Shown here one piece after another: positions 1 through 7,436 of a stretch of DNA of 64,000 nt. The position numbers and the translations under genes are program-made. Each line of letters starts with the position of its first letter. Positions within the stretch are counted from its first letter, which is position 1. The notes under the pieces were generated by a model. It did not search any database and was not told where the DNA came from. It saw only the letters and a list, made by a program, of their open reading frames with translations. The stretch is from Bacillota bacterium (lineage in GTDB: Bacteria > Bacillota > UBA4882 > UBA8346), in the NCBI GenBank assembly GCA_023392595.1, contig JAEVYU010000050.1, forward strand, positions 1 through 64,000, in the 5' to 3' direction.

Positions 1-156
1 CTATACCAAATGAAGGGGTGTTTTTATATTGTTTCTATCGATTTGTCAATTCTTGTTCATATTTGCTGCTATCTTATGCAATTAAGCTGTTTTCCTTTGT
101 TTTCAAGGTGCGAAAGTTGAGTCTTAAGAATCATTCTTTGGCGGTAAGTTTGTTTT

Positions 157-285
157 TTAGTATCAAGGGAATCTGCATTGCCGGGGCCATTATTCACAAC
201 ACCGGGCAGATGGCGATTGCCTCCTGGCTGCTTCATGAAGCGCGCTAATCCTTTACTATCTGCCGGTGCTGGCGATTTGGAAATC
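157..285 (+). pseudogene. Fragment of an eetB (Gx transporter) duplicate
   Basis: This stretch is nearly identical at the DNA level to positions 7205-7327 inside the intact eetB gene. It encodes the conserved IHNTGQMA segment and the following membrane helix. The copy has a two-base CG insertion after the LLHEA codons, which breaks the frame, and it has neither the front nor the rest of the gene. It is a relic of a local duplication and should not produce a working protein. The 5' flank (1-150) contains no recognisable gene. Confidence 0.8.
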
Positions 286-410
286 AATTCGTATCATTCC
301 TCAAAACATCTGATTCCCAGACAGCTTAAAGTCAAGGAAATCGTGACCGCTTCCTTGAAAACAAGTTCAAGGGGTTGGTAAGAGATGAAATAGTAACCAC
401 CATTGAATGT

Positions 411-616
411 CGGGCATATATTATCATTGAAGGTTAGCCGAGAGCAAAACTCTTGGCGAAAATAAAATTCTTTGAAGTGAGTGTTGTTTGATGAGTATTG
501 CCGAATTTTAACCAATCCGACTTCTTATTTGGCGAATAGTTTAAATGAAAATGTTGTCACAGAGAAACTAGTCTCGAAACCGCCTTTTTGATCCCCTCTA
601 AAGTGGTGGAGGCAAT
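411..616 (+). pseudogene. Decayed duplicate of the feoA leader and gene
   Basis: Positions 417-470 repeat the leader found just before intact feoA (967-1022) almost base for base, including the hairpin at 437-457. An ATG at 491 begins like feoA (MSIAEF) but meets a stop within a few codons. A stretch at 590-616 matches feoA codons for the V-E-A-I-R-K segment. The middle of the gene is deleted. The leader is better conserved than the coding part. Confidence 0.75.
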
Positions 617-671
617 CCGGAAAAGCTCAAGGGTACTCGGTGGTTTTGAAGTTTGAGGTGTGTGGTAAGCG

Positions 672-818
672 ATGCTGAGAATAAAAAAAACGAATTTACG
701 GATGTTACGTACGATGTCGCTAGCGGTATTTTTAGTCCTTTTTATGAAATACCTTGTCATCACTATCCCTTGTCTGATTGCAACTGCTGTCATGGCTCGT
801 TTTTTGTATCCGAGATAA
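672..818 (+). CDS. Possible 48-residue membrane peptide, unknown
   Basis: An ATG-initiated frame of 48 codons encodes a basic N-terminus (about 15 residues) and one hydrophobic segment (roughly residues 16-40) ending in a basic tail. The sequence TVMARFLYPR closes it. There is only a weak GGTAAGCG-like Shine-Dalgarno ahead of it. It lies between the decayed feoA copy and the terminator at 881-919. It could be a real single-pass peptide or another fragment of a decayed gene. I do not recognise the family. Confidence 0.25.
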   Translation: MLRIKKTNLRMLRTMSLAVFLVLFMKYLVITIPCLIATAVMARFLYPR

Positions 819-880
819 TCCAAGGATGAGTTTAAAAGAGCATGACATACCGGGAAGAAGAGTGACTTGGCGATTTGGAA

Positions 881-919
881 ACGGTTGGAGAAATTAAGTT
901 CTCCAGCCGTTTGCTTTTT
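881..919 (+). terminator. Intrinsic terminator ahead of feoA leader
   Basis: CGGTTGGAGAA pairs with TTCTCCAGCCG around an ATTAAG-type loop and is followed by TTTGCTTTTT. A sister hairpin with the same CGGTTGG stem ends the feoAB operon at 3634-3668, so the two look like copies of one terminator that came along with the duplication. Confidence 0.7.
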
Positions 920-966
920 CGAATTATATTATCCGGTTTTTAAGTAACCATCTCTGAAAGGTGTTC

Positions 967-1022
967 ATATATTATCATGGAGGTTAGCCGAGAGCAAAAC
1001 TCTTGGCGAAAATAAAATTCTT
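967..1022 (+). promoter_or_regulatory. Conserved hairpin leader of feoA
   Basis: The segment holds an 8-bp stem, GCCGAGAG (987-994) with CTCTTGGC (1000-1007), containing one G-T pair, and an AGGTTAGCC sequence resembling a DtxR/IdeR half-site. The same 50 bases survive intact at 417-470 in front of the wrecked feoA copy. Function is inferred from that conservation. It could be an operator or an RNA leader. Confidence 0.45.
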
Positions 1023-1041
1023 TTGAAGGGAGCACTATTCG

Positions 1042-1281
1042 ATGAGTATCGCCGAATTTGAATTATCTCGCCTTCCGATTGGAAGAATCGCTGAAGTGAT
1101 GGATGTGAGCGCGGAGGGAGCAACCCGTAACCGCTTGTTGGACTTGGGTTTGGTTCCTTCAACTATTGTAGAGGCGATTCGTAAAAGTCCAATCGGGGAC
1201 CCGGTAGCCTATAAGATCCGGGGAGCTATTATTGCCTTGCGCTCAGAAGAAAGCCGTCTAATAAAAGTACGTTCAATTTAA
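1042..1281 (+). CDS. feoA: FeoA domain protein of ferrous iron uptake
   Basis: A 79-residue protein matching the FeoA family (SH3-like fold). It carries the typical A-T-R-N-R-L-L-D-L-G-L-V-P segment (about residues 29-41) followed by the V-A-Y-K-I-R-G and I-A-L-R strands. FeoA is a cytosolic partner of the FeoB Fe(II) permease. The ATG is preceded by AAGGGAG at about 10 bases. It sits 74 bases upstream of the feoB GTPase gene in the same direction, so co-transcription is likely. The protein is complete, unlike the decayed copy at 491-616. Confidence 0.93.
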   Translation: MSIAEFELSRLPIGRIAEVMDVSAEGATRNRLLDLGLVPSTIVEAIRKSPIGDPVAYKIRGAIIALRSEESRLIKVRSI

Positions 1282-1355
1282 CGAATAAATTTACTTCGCA
1301 ACTACCGGAGTGAGAGCTTCGCTGGTTGCGGCAAAATAAAGAAGGAGGTTTTGGG

Positions 1356-2168
1356 GTGGGACTTACAGCCCAATCGAGTGGCTTAGCCGCTTTTTTAGAG
1401 GAACTCAAGCAAAATTCGGGAATTAAAGCTGACGCGGTGATTGCACTCGCCGGCAATCCGAATACCGGAAAAAGTACGGTTTTTAACGGTTTAACCGGAC
1501 TTAACCAGCATACCGGCAATTGGCCCGGCAAAACAGTAATTTTAGCTAAAGGCAATTATCAGCACCAAAACAGAAATATCACTTTGGTGGATTTGCCGGG
1601 AACATATTCGCTACTTGCCAATTCCACCGATGAACAAGTAGCCCGGGACTTTATCTGCTTCGGCAATCCCGATGCCGTCGTGGTGGTGGCCGATGCCACC
1701 TGCCTGGAACGGAATTTAAATCTGGTTTTACAGGTCATGGAAATTACACCGCAGACAATCCTCTGTTTAAATTTAATGGATGAGGCTAGACGAAAGAGGC
1801 TGGAGATCGATTGTTCCAAGTTAGAAAGCATTTTAGGCATACCGGTTGTTCCTACGGCTGCCAGAAATAAAACCGACTTGAACGAATTGAAAGACGCCAT
1901 CGATAAGGTTGTTTTTGAAAAATGGTGTGGCCGGCCAAAACGGCTGATGTATCATGAAAGCATCGAGAAGGCCGTCGCTGAAATCCAAAAAGATCTCGAG
2001 CTTTTGTTGCCGGGAAACTTTAATAGCCGCTGGATGGCCTTGCGACTTTTAGACGGAGACGCAACAATTATCCAGGAGATGTCCCGTTATTTGCAAAACC
2101 TGCAAAAGCCGGCTAACCTTCATGAACCGTTACGGTTTAAAAGCGGGGCGGTGAATTGCTGTGAATAA
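1356..2168 (+). CDS. feoB: FeoB GTPase half (split FeoB, N-terminal part)
   Basis: A 270-residue soluble protein equal to the cytosolic G domain and helical domain of FeoB. It shows the G1 loop GNPNTGKS (about residues 33-40), the G3 DLPG, and NLMD in the G4 position, which is the usual FeoB variant of NKxD. The start chosen is GTG 1356, seven bases after GAAGGAGG. An upstream TTG at 1326 lacks such a site. The frame stops at 2166-2168 exactly where an intact FeoB would enter its membrane domain, and the next gene starts inside it at 2161. Translational coupling of the two halves is likely. The split looks like a natural gene break rather than a sequencing slip because the second gene has its own start at the junction. 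Confidence 0.92.
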   Translation: MGLTAQSSGLAAFLEELKQNSGIKADAVIALAGNPNTGKSTVFNGLTGLNQHTGNWPGKTVILAKGNYQHQNRNITLVDLPGTYSLLANSTDEQVARDFICFGNPDAVVVVADATCLERNLNLVLQVMEITPQTILCLNLMDEARRKRLEIDCSKLESILGIPVVPTAARNKTDLNELKDAIDKVVFEKWCGRPKRLMYHESIEKAVAEIQKDLELLLPGNFNSRWMALRLLDGDATIIQEMSRYLQNLQKPANLHEPLRFKSGAVNCCE

Positions 2169-3549
2169 TTTGGCGACCGAATTGAACCAATTGGAGGCTA
2201 AAGCCCAAATCCTCCGCAATCAGTTGGGGCTGGTGCGGGATCAAGTGGTAAAAAATATTTATCAACAAGCCCAGGAGATTGCGGGAAATGTGGTAACCAT
2301 TCAAAATAAGAAGCAAGACTTGGATCGAAAGATCGATAATATCGTTACCTCGAAAATTATTGGCTACCCGTTGATGATTGCCTTGCTGAGCCTGGTTTTC
2401 TGGCTGACCATCAGCGGCGCTAATGTACCCTCGGAAATGATCGCCAATGTTCTGTTCGGATTGCAGGATCGCTTGACCGAGTTTTTCGTGTGGGCTGGCG
2501 CGCCGGCTTGGTTGCACGGAGTGATGGTGTTAGGAATGTATCGCGGCTTGGCTTGGGTCGTATCGGTCATGCTGCCGCCGATGGCGATTTTCTTCCCGCT
2601 GTTCACTTTTCTCGAAGATTTGGGCTATCTGCCCCGGATTGCTTTTAATCTTGACAAACTTTTTAAAAAGGCCGGAGCTCACGGAAAACAGGTACTCACT
2701 ATGTGTATGGGATTTGGTTGTAACGCCGCGGGGATTATTGCTTGCCGGATTATCGAGTCGCCCCGGGAACGGTTGATTGCCATATTAACCAACAACTTTG
2801 TTCCCTGTAACGGGAGATTTCCCACACTGATTGCTTTGGCGGCAGTGTTCATGGGAGCGTTTGTGAGCGGTTATAACAGTTTTGCCGCTTCGGCTCTAGT
2901 GGCCGGGGTCGTTGTAGTTGGGATTCTGGTTACTTTGGCGGTATCTTGGGTTTTATCGAAAACTTTATTGAAAGGGGTTCCGTCCACTTTTACTTTGGAG
3001 TTGCCGCCTTACCGCTTGCCTAAGATTGGTTCGCTGCTCATTCGTTCCGTGCTGGATCGTACGCTATTTGTCTTAATGAGGGCTGTGGTCGTGGCGGCGC
3101 CAGCCGGAGCACTGACCTGGGTATTGGCGAATATTTATATCGGAGATCTTAGCATTCTTGGGCATATGGCAGGATGGCTCCAAGGTTTCGGGCATTTGAT
3201 CGGATTGGATGGTTTCATTGTCCTGGCTTTTTTGTTGGGCTTGCCCGCCAATGAGATTGTGGTGCCGATTCTGATTATGAGTTATCTGTCCCAGGGTGCC
3301 ATGGTGGAATTGGACAGTATCGATGCGCTACGGCAACTCTTTATCAGTCATGGCTGGACCTGGTTGACGGCTTTCAATATGATTTTGTTTTCATTGTTGC
3401 ATTTTCCCTGTGCCACAACGTTGTTAACCATTCGCAAAGAAACCCAAAGCGCCAAATGGACTTTGCTGGCGGCTATCATACCCACCGGTGTCGCTATCAT
3501 GGTATGTTTGCTGATTACTCAGTTAGTACGGGCGTTAGGTCTGGTTTAA
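2161..3549 (+). CDS. feoB: FeoB permease half (split FeoB, membrane part)
   Basis: A 462-residue polytopic protein equal to the FeoB membrane domain. A charged helical linker (about 1-65) is followed by Gate/Nucleos-rec-type helices. The first conserved cysteine lies in MGFGCNAAGI (about residue 186), close to the GCNVPA pore motif, with downstream FVPCNGRFP. The second gate has HFPCATTLLTI (about residue 414). It imports Fe(II) across the cytoplasmic membrane together with the GTPase half and FeoA. The GTG start overlaps the end of the GTPase gene by 8 bases. The C-terminus is complete and followed by the hairpin at 3634. Confidence 0.92.
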   Translation: MNNLATELNQLEAKAQILRNQLGLVRDQVVKNIYQQAQEIAGNVVTIQNKKQDLDRKIDNIVTSKIIGYPLMIALLSLVFWLTISGANVPSEMIANVLFGLQDRLTEFFVWAGAPAWLHGVMVLGMYRGLAWVVSVMLPPMAIFFPLFTFLEDLGYLPRIAFNLDKLFKKAGAHGKQVLTMCMGFGCNAAGIIACRIIESPRERLIAILTNNFVPCNGRFPTLIALAAVFMGAFVSGYNSFAASALVAGVVVVGILVTLAVSWVLSKTLLKGVPSTFTLELPPYRLPKIGSLLIRSVLDRTLFVLMRAVVVAAPAGALTWVLANIYIGDLSILGHMAGWLQGFGHLIGLDGFIVLAFLLGLPANEIVVPILIMSYLSQGAMVELDSIDALRQLFISHGWTWLTAFNMILFSLLHFPCATTLLTIRKETQSAKWTLLAAIIPTGVAIMVCLLITQLVRALGLV

Positions 3550-3633
3550 GTTCTGAATGAAATAATTTTAGCATAGGCTAAACTGAAATTATCAGGCGGC
3601 GGACTCAAACTTAACCGATTGGACGGCTGAAAG

Positions 3634-3668
3634 CGGTTGGAGAAATTAAAATCCCCAACCGTTGCATT
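3634..3668 (+). terminator. Terminator between feoB and coat gene
   Basis: CGGTTGG (3634-3640) pairs with CCAACCG (3655-3661), followed by TTGCATTTT. It lies between the convergent ends of feoB (+) and the CotF-like gene (-) and may serve both. Confidence 0.6.
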
Positions 3669-3681
3669 TTACTAAATTTGC

Positions 3682-3927
3682 TTAACTCATCAATTCCGTT
3701 TTTACTTGTTGAATTTCGTTGGGACTGGCGGGGGCGGCTGGATTATAGAATCTTTTATGAACCGCGGTTTGATAGATTTGATATTGCCGCTGCTCATCCT
3801 GGTTTCTCATCTGCTGGATGGTTGAACGCAGCTCCGTATTGTCGGTTTCGGCAATAACATTGGCATAGGTAGCCAGGCTACCTTTGATCATGGCCAGGTA
3901 ATCATTAATCATGTCTTTCTCGTTCAT
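3682..3927 (-). CDS. CotF-family spore coat protein
   Basis: An 81-residue protein with the CotF-type pattern: K-D-M-I-N-D-Y-L at the start, the T-Y-A-N-V-I-A-E-T helix, then T-I-Q-Q-M-R-N-Q-D-E helix and a C-terminal F-Y-N-P-A-A segment. CotF relatives are small four-helix ferritin-like proteins of the spore coat, and this one is a short version. The ATG follows AGGAGG at 7-8 bases. The related small gene at 3939-4124 lies directly upstream in the same direction, so the two form a two-gene operon. This supports a spore-forming host. Confidence 0.85.
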   Translation of the reverse strand: MNEKDMINDYLAMIKGSLATYANVIAETDNTELRSTIQQMRNQDEQRQYQIYQTAVHKRFYNPAAPASPNEIQQVKTELMS

Positions 3928-3938
3928 GATGGGACCTC

Positions 3939-4124
3939 CTATTGTAAAAATGTCAGTAGTTTTTGTTTTGAATTTCTTGCCGCCGCCGCGTCTTGTTGAA
4001 ACATTTGCTGGAGTTGCATGTCGTTACAATTTTGGGCATAGGCTTCAAGTTTGTTGGCCACTGTCGCGTGGGCGCCGATCAGATGGCGGAGATTCTGAAG
4101 TTCAACTTGGGTTAATTGAGGCAC
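3939..4124 (-). CDS. Small coat-associated helical protein
   Basis: A 61-residue helical protein beginning PQLTQVELQNL and ending KQKLLTFL. It has the layout of short spore-coat-linked proteins that pair with CotF-like proteins. The start chosen is GTG 4124, nine bases after AAAGGAG. A GTG at 4133 would overlap that site. Twelve bases separate it from the CotF-like gene that follows. The function, presumably coat assembly, is inferred from neighbours and general resemblance only. Confidence 0.7.
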   Translation of the reverse strand: MPQLTQVELQNLRHLIGAHATVANKLEAYAQNCNDMQLQQMFQQDAAAARNSKQKLLTFLQ

Positions 4125-4133
4125 AAAAATCAC

Positions 4134-4445
4134 TCCTTTCGAGTTTAGTATGGCGGGAACACATTCTGGTTATTCATTTGATGGACGCATCTGGCGGACA
4201 GTCCCAGCTTTTTATCGCGCTAAATCCTTCTAGACCAGCGATAAGCTTTTTCTTCCCACTTCTTTATTGGCGATTTTGCGATCTCGCAATTCCGGCATCG
4301 GATGTTCCGAATCCTGGAATCGATAATCAAGGCCTTCTTTTGAATCGATTCTTCAATCACTTGATGGCTGGGGACATAGGAATCATCACTATTCACCTTG
4401 TGCTGATAAGCGAATATATCCAACTTAAGTATAACTAGTAATCGA
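4134..4445. other. Intergenic stretch, no supported gene
   Basis: A 67-codon frame exists on the minus strand (4220-4423) but starts with TTG, has no Shine-Dalgarno and matches nothing I know. The stretch presumably carries the promoter of the coat operon on the minus strand. Nothing else can be supported. Confidence 0.5.
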
Positions 4446-4500
4446 TTGACAATCTTTTGGGAAGAAGGTAAAATTTGAATTGAAGTTAGCTTGAACTAAC
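4446..4500 (+). promoter_or_regulatory. Sigma-A promoter with GTTAG/CTAAC operator
   Basis: TTGACA (4446-4451), a 17-base spacer and TAAAAT (4469-4474) make a near-consensus promoter. An inverted repeat GTTAG-N6-CTAAC (4485-4500) sits across the expected early transcribed region. The half-sites resemble DtxR/IdeR boxes, fitting autoregulation of the DtxR-type gene that follows. Confidence 0.65.
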
Positions 4501-4520
4501 ATTGGAACTGAGATGACATC

Positions 4521-4965
4521 GTGCCGGAGTCAGCTTCCCTTTCACCGTCACTGGAAGACTATTTGGAAGTCATCTTGGATCTGCAGGAAGAAAATGAATC
4601 CATCCGGGTAACCGATTTGGCCGAGAGACTGCAGGTGGCGAATTCCAGTGTGAATCAAGCCGTGACTAAGTTAGTAGAATTGCAATTGGTGATCCATGAT
4701 CATGGATATTAGCGGTTTGACTTTTTAATTAGGTTATGTGTTCGGTAAAACTAATATCAATATGATTGGGAAGAAAATAGGAAAGGATTGATTTTATCAA
4801 TAAGTTAGGAGAAACTAACAATTTATTAAAAGCAGATGAATTTCAAATGGAAGTTGCGTGTGAAGCGGAAAAATTGGTTTAACCCAATATTCAACCGGCA
4901 TGTAGCGCTATTTCACCAAAAGTTTTGATTGATTTCTTTAAAAGCAAAGAGAAATTTATTGAGTG
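4521..4965 (+). pseudogene. Broken DtxR/MntR-family metal regulator
   Basis: The first 63 codons encode the winged-helix N-terminus of a DtxR/MntR-type regulator: S-L-E-D-Y-L-E-V-I-L-D-L, then R-V-T-D-L-A-E-R-L and the V-N-Q-A-V-T-K-L recognition region. A TAG at 4710-4712 stops it before the wing is complete. Downstream, roughly 4780-4962, another frame still reads like the dimerisation region of the family (an A-C-E-A-E-K-L stretch, then A-I-S-P-K-V-L-I-D-F-F-K-S), interrupted by a further stop. The metal-binding middle is lost. It probably once controlled the adjacent feo genes. Its promoter and operator at 4446-4500 remain in good shape. Confidence 0.7.
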
Positions 4966-4974
4966 AAGGAAGCA

Positions 4975-5926
4975 ATGAAAATGACAGCGACACCGCCAGA
5001 AAAAGAACTCTATGGGCAGGGTGTACGGATACAGAAACAAAACGGTGATAAAACCATCTATAGCACCGACTGCTGCAAAGGGACAATGACCGTCTTTAAG
5101 CTATTCCCCGGCGTTGAACTGATTTATAATGATTTTTATGCATCAACCTGCCCTCAAATGGTGAAACCGTTGCCGGATATCATGGAGATTAACTACTGCC
5201 GCAGGGGGTTTTGAATGTGAATTTAAGCGAGGTTCTTACGCATATTTGGGTGAGGGCGATCTGGCGGTAAATATGCTGGAAAATCAGACGAATTGTCCCA
5301 GATTTCCGTTGGGAGTCTATCAAGGCGCGTCGGTCATCATTGACATCCGGATAGCCCAAGATAACCTTGATCATGGATTGGACGGTGTTATGATCGATCT
5401 GGGCGCGCTGCGCGAAAAACTTTGCCCTCATAACCGTTGTCTGGTTGTAAAGGCTCCTGTTAACATTGAGCATATCTTCGAGGAGATCTATACGGTAGAC
5501 ACCAAAATCCAAATGGGGTATCTGCGTCTGAAAATACTGGAACTTTTACTGATTCTCAGTGTTTTACCACCGCTTGATACCTTTGAAATATCGCCTTACT
5601 TCTCGGCCGAGCATGTTCAAAAGGTAAAGCGCGTACGGGAACACCTGACCACCTCCCTGGATAAAGACATCACCCTTAAGGAGCTGGCAGTGGAGCACGA
5701 AATCAGTCCTACTGGTTTAAAAAATTGTTTTAAGGCCATCCATGGAAAAACGGTTTATGCATTTCGCCGGGAATATCGAATGCAAGCAGCCGCAAAAATG
5801 CTGCAAGACACCTCGCTCACCATTGCGGAGATTGCCGGGATGGTGGGTTACGAAAACCCCGGTAAGTTTTCCGTGGCCTTTAAAGAGATCATGGGACGGA
5901 CACCGGGAGAATACCGTAAAAAGTAA
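4975..5926 (+). pseudogene. Frameshifted AraC-family regulator (PchR/YbtA-like)
   Basis: Two frames together make one AraC regulator of about 316 residues. The front frame (from ATG 4975, after an AAGGAAG site) runs to the TGA at 5212-5214. The continuing frame carries E-F-K-R-G-S-Y-A-Y-L-G-E-G-D-L and the rest. Removing one G from the GGGGG run near 5205-5210 would join them. The C-terminal region (about 5630-5926) is a complete double helix-turn-helix with I-A-E-I-A-G-M-V-G-Y-E-N and T-P-G-E-Y-R-K-K. The N-terminal type and the iron genes nearby suggest a siderophore- or iron-linked regulator, but the ligand is unknown. A sequencing error in the G run cannot be excluded. Confidence 0.72.
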
Positions 5927-6058
5927 TTGTCCTTTTGGAGCAGTCAGGGCTTTTTGGAGCGGAAAATATATTTGCCGGATAATACAATAGCATTAGTTAG
6001 TCTTTATATTTTATTTTGGTCCCCCCAAAGGAAATTCAGTCTGTTGAAGAAGAGTCGA

Positions 6059-6370
6059 ATGAATCGCGAAGCGGAAATCGTCGGACGGATGATTGCCATC
6101 TATTGTCAAGGCAACCATGATGCCGATGGCGTCTTGTGCGCCGAATGCACCGCGCTTTTACAGTATGCGGTGGAACGCCTGAATCATTGTAGGTTTGGCG
6201 CTGAAAAACCTACTTGCGGCAAGTGCCCGGTTTGTTGTTACCGGCCGGAGCTGCGCAGAAAAATTCAACGCGTGATGCGCTACTCCGGCCCCCGGATGTT
6301 ACTTCGCCGTCCCGGAGCCACCATTCGGCATTTAATCGATAGTTTGATCAAGAAGGTACCCAAAAGATGA
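6059..6370 (+). CDS. Nitrous oxide-stimulated promoter family protein
   Basis: A 103-residue protein matching the NOS-induced family (PF11756): R-M-I-A-I-Y-C-Q-G-N-H, then a cysteine-rich core C-x2-C (C-A-E-C) and C-G-K-C-P-V-C-C-Y-R-P, and the closing R-Y-S-G-P-R-M-L-L-R-R-P motif. The cysteines suggest metal binding. The biochemical role of the family is not established. The start ATG 6059 was chosen because homology begins just after it, and the upstream part of the frame (from 5927) looks non-coding. The Shine-Dalgarno (GAAGAAGAG) is weak. It lies downstream of the broken AraC gene. Confidence 0.82.
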   Translation: MNREAEIVGRMIAIYCQGNHDADGVLCAECTALLQYAVERLNHCRFGAEKPTCGKCPVCCYRPELRRKIQRVMRYSGPRMLLRRPGATIRHLIDSLIKKVPKR

Positions 6371-6782
6371 AGCTCACAACAAATTGCTATCCCTGGCTTA
6401 CAGGGTGAAAAAGTGGCTATTTTTTGCTGTGTTGTCAAAACTCGCGGCCATTCTGCTCAATATAGTCATCATTCCAAATATGGCAGCGATTATCGAAAAA
6501 CTTTATACAGGCCAATGGAGCCATCAGAGGCGCTTGATATGTACTATGGGCGCTATTTACCCCAGTTATGCTACAGTATGTGTGCCGCTGATTACTCCGC
6601 TTGGCGGTAAGTTTCATTCCCCCGGGGAAAATGAATAAATTTACCATCGGGAAATTATGACAGCTCGTTTGAAGAGCTGTCATGCGTGCTACTTGGATAA
6701 TGTTTATGGTAACTAAGAACTCAATTTTACTATAAGGATTGTTTTAAGTTTTGTAGGAATAGCTAGTTTTATGTTGAATTAA
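6371..6782. other. Intergenic region with one hairpin repeat
   Basis: Short frames here (for example 6384-6638) have no Shine-Dalgarno and no family resemblance. The only clear structure is the 10-bp-stem hairpin at 6657-6683, a partial copy of the element at 34716-34806 and 43360-43450. Confidence 0.5.
6657..6683. repeat. Partial copy of dual-hairpin element R1
   Basis: ATGACAGCTC (6657-6666) and GAGCTGTCAT (6674-6683) form a perfect 10-bp stem. Compared with the copy at 34780-34806, one stem pair is changed on both sides (C-G to T-A), so pairing is preserved. The flank GCGTGCTACT is also shared with the other copies. Confidence 0.8.
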
Positions 6783-6812
6783 TTACAATTACGTGTTGAT
6801 AGAGTATATAAT
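6783..6812 (+). promoter_or_regulatory. Probable promoter of eetB-ecfT
   Basis: TTACAA (6783-6788), an 18-base spacer and TATAAT (6807-6812) lie 88 bases before the eetB start. The -10 box is perfect and the -35 is weak. Confidence 0.5.
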
Positions 6813-6899
6813 CCTCTGGTTGGAGTGTTTTATCCATCCTCATTCCATTGGAAGAAAGACTGATCCGGTTATCAGATGCCGGTTGTCCCGGGAGAAACG

Positions 6900-7415
6900 A
6901 TGAACAAAACCAAACGACAGGCTGTCCTGATCATTTTAGTCTGCAATGCGATTGTCATTTCCTTTTTGGAAGCCTTGGTGCCGCTACCGATTCCAGTCCC
7001 TGGAGTGAAACTGGGCCTGGCCAATATCTTGACCATGCTCGCCATTGCTTTTCTGGATCTGAAAAGCGCCATCATTGTTGTGGTATTGCGATCCGTTGCA
7101 GTCACATTCTTGAGCAAAGGTTTGTTTGCGTTGGTATTCGGGCTGACCGGCGGGTTGCTAAGCGCTGTTTTGATGTGGTTTCTCTATAAAAAGCTGCCGG
7201 ATGTTTTTAGTATCAAGGGAATCAGCATTGCCGGGGCCATTATTCATAACACCGGGCAGATGGCAGTTGCCTCCTGGATGCTTCATGAAGCGCTAATCCT
7301 TTATTATCTGCCGGTACTGGCGATTGCGGCGGTGATTACCGGTTTTTTCACCGGCAGTATCTGCGAGATGGTCATCGGCGAGCTAAAAAAGAGGGGCTTT
7401 TTAGAAGGGTTGTAA
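6900..7415 (+). CDS. eetB: Gx transporter family membrane protein, EetB
   Basis: A 171-residue polytopic membrane protein of the Gx_transp family (PF07456, formerly annotated as heptaprenyl diphosphate synthase component I). It has G-V-K-L-G-L-A-N after the first helix (about residues 32-39), the G-L-T-G-G-L-L-S loop and the I-H-N-T-G-Q-M motif. In Listeria the homologue EetB belongs to the extracellular electron transfer locus, where its exact role is unsettled. The start ATG 6900 follows GGGAGAAACG. It is followed 21 bases later by an EcfT-type gene, with which it probably forms a transport unit. A partial duplicate lies at 157-285. Confidence 0.9.
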   Translation: MNKTKRQAVLIILVCNAIVISFLEALVPLPIPVPGVKLGLANILTMLAIAFLDLKSAIIVVVLRSVAVTFLSKGLFALVFGLTGGLLSAVLMWFLYKKLPDVFSIKGISIAGAIIHNTGQMAVASWMLHEALILYYLPVLAIAAVITGFFTGSICEMVIGELKKRGFLEGL

Positions 7416-7436
7416 CCTTTAGGTATTAAAAGAGGT

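Noticed and set aside
4220..4423. 67-residue minus-strand gene between coat genes and DtxR relic
   Set aside because: TTG start, no Shine-Dalgarno, no family resemblance.
6384..6638. Small gene after the NOS-induced-type protein
   Set aside because: No ribosome site. Overlapping frames give equally plausible-looking peptides and none resembles a family.
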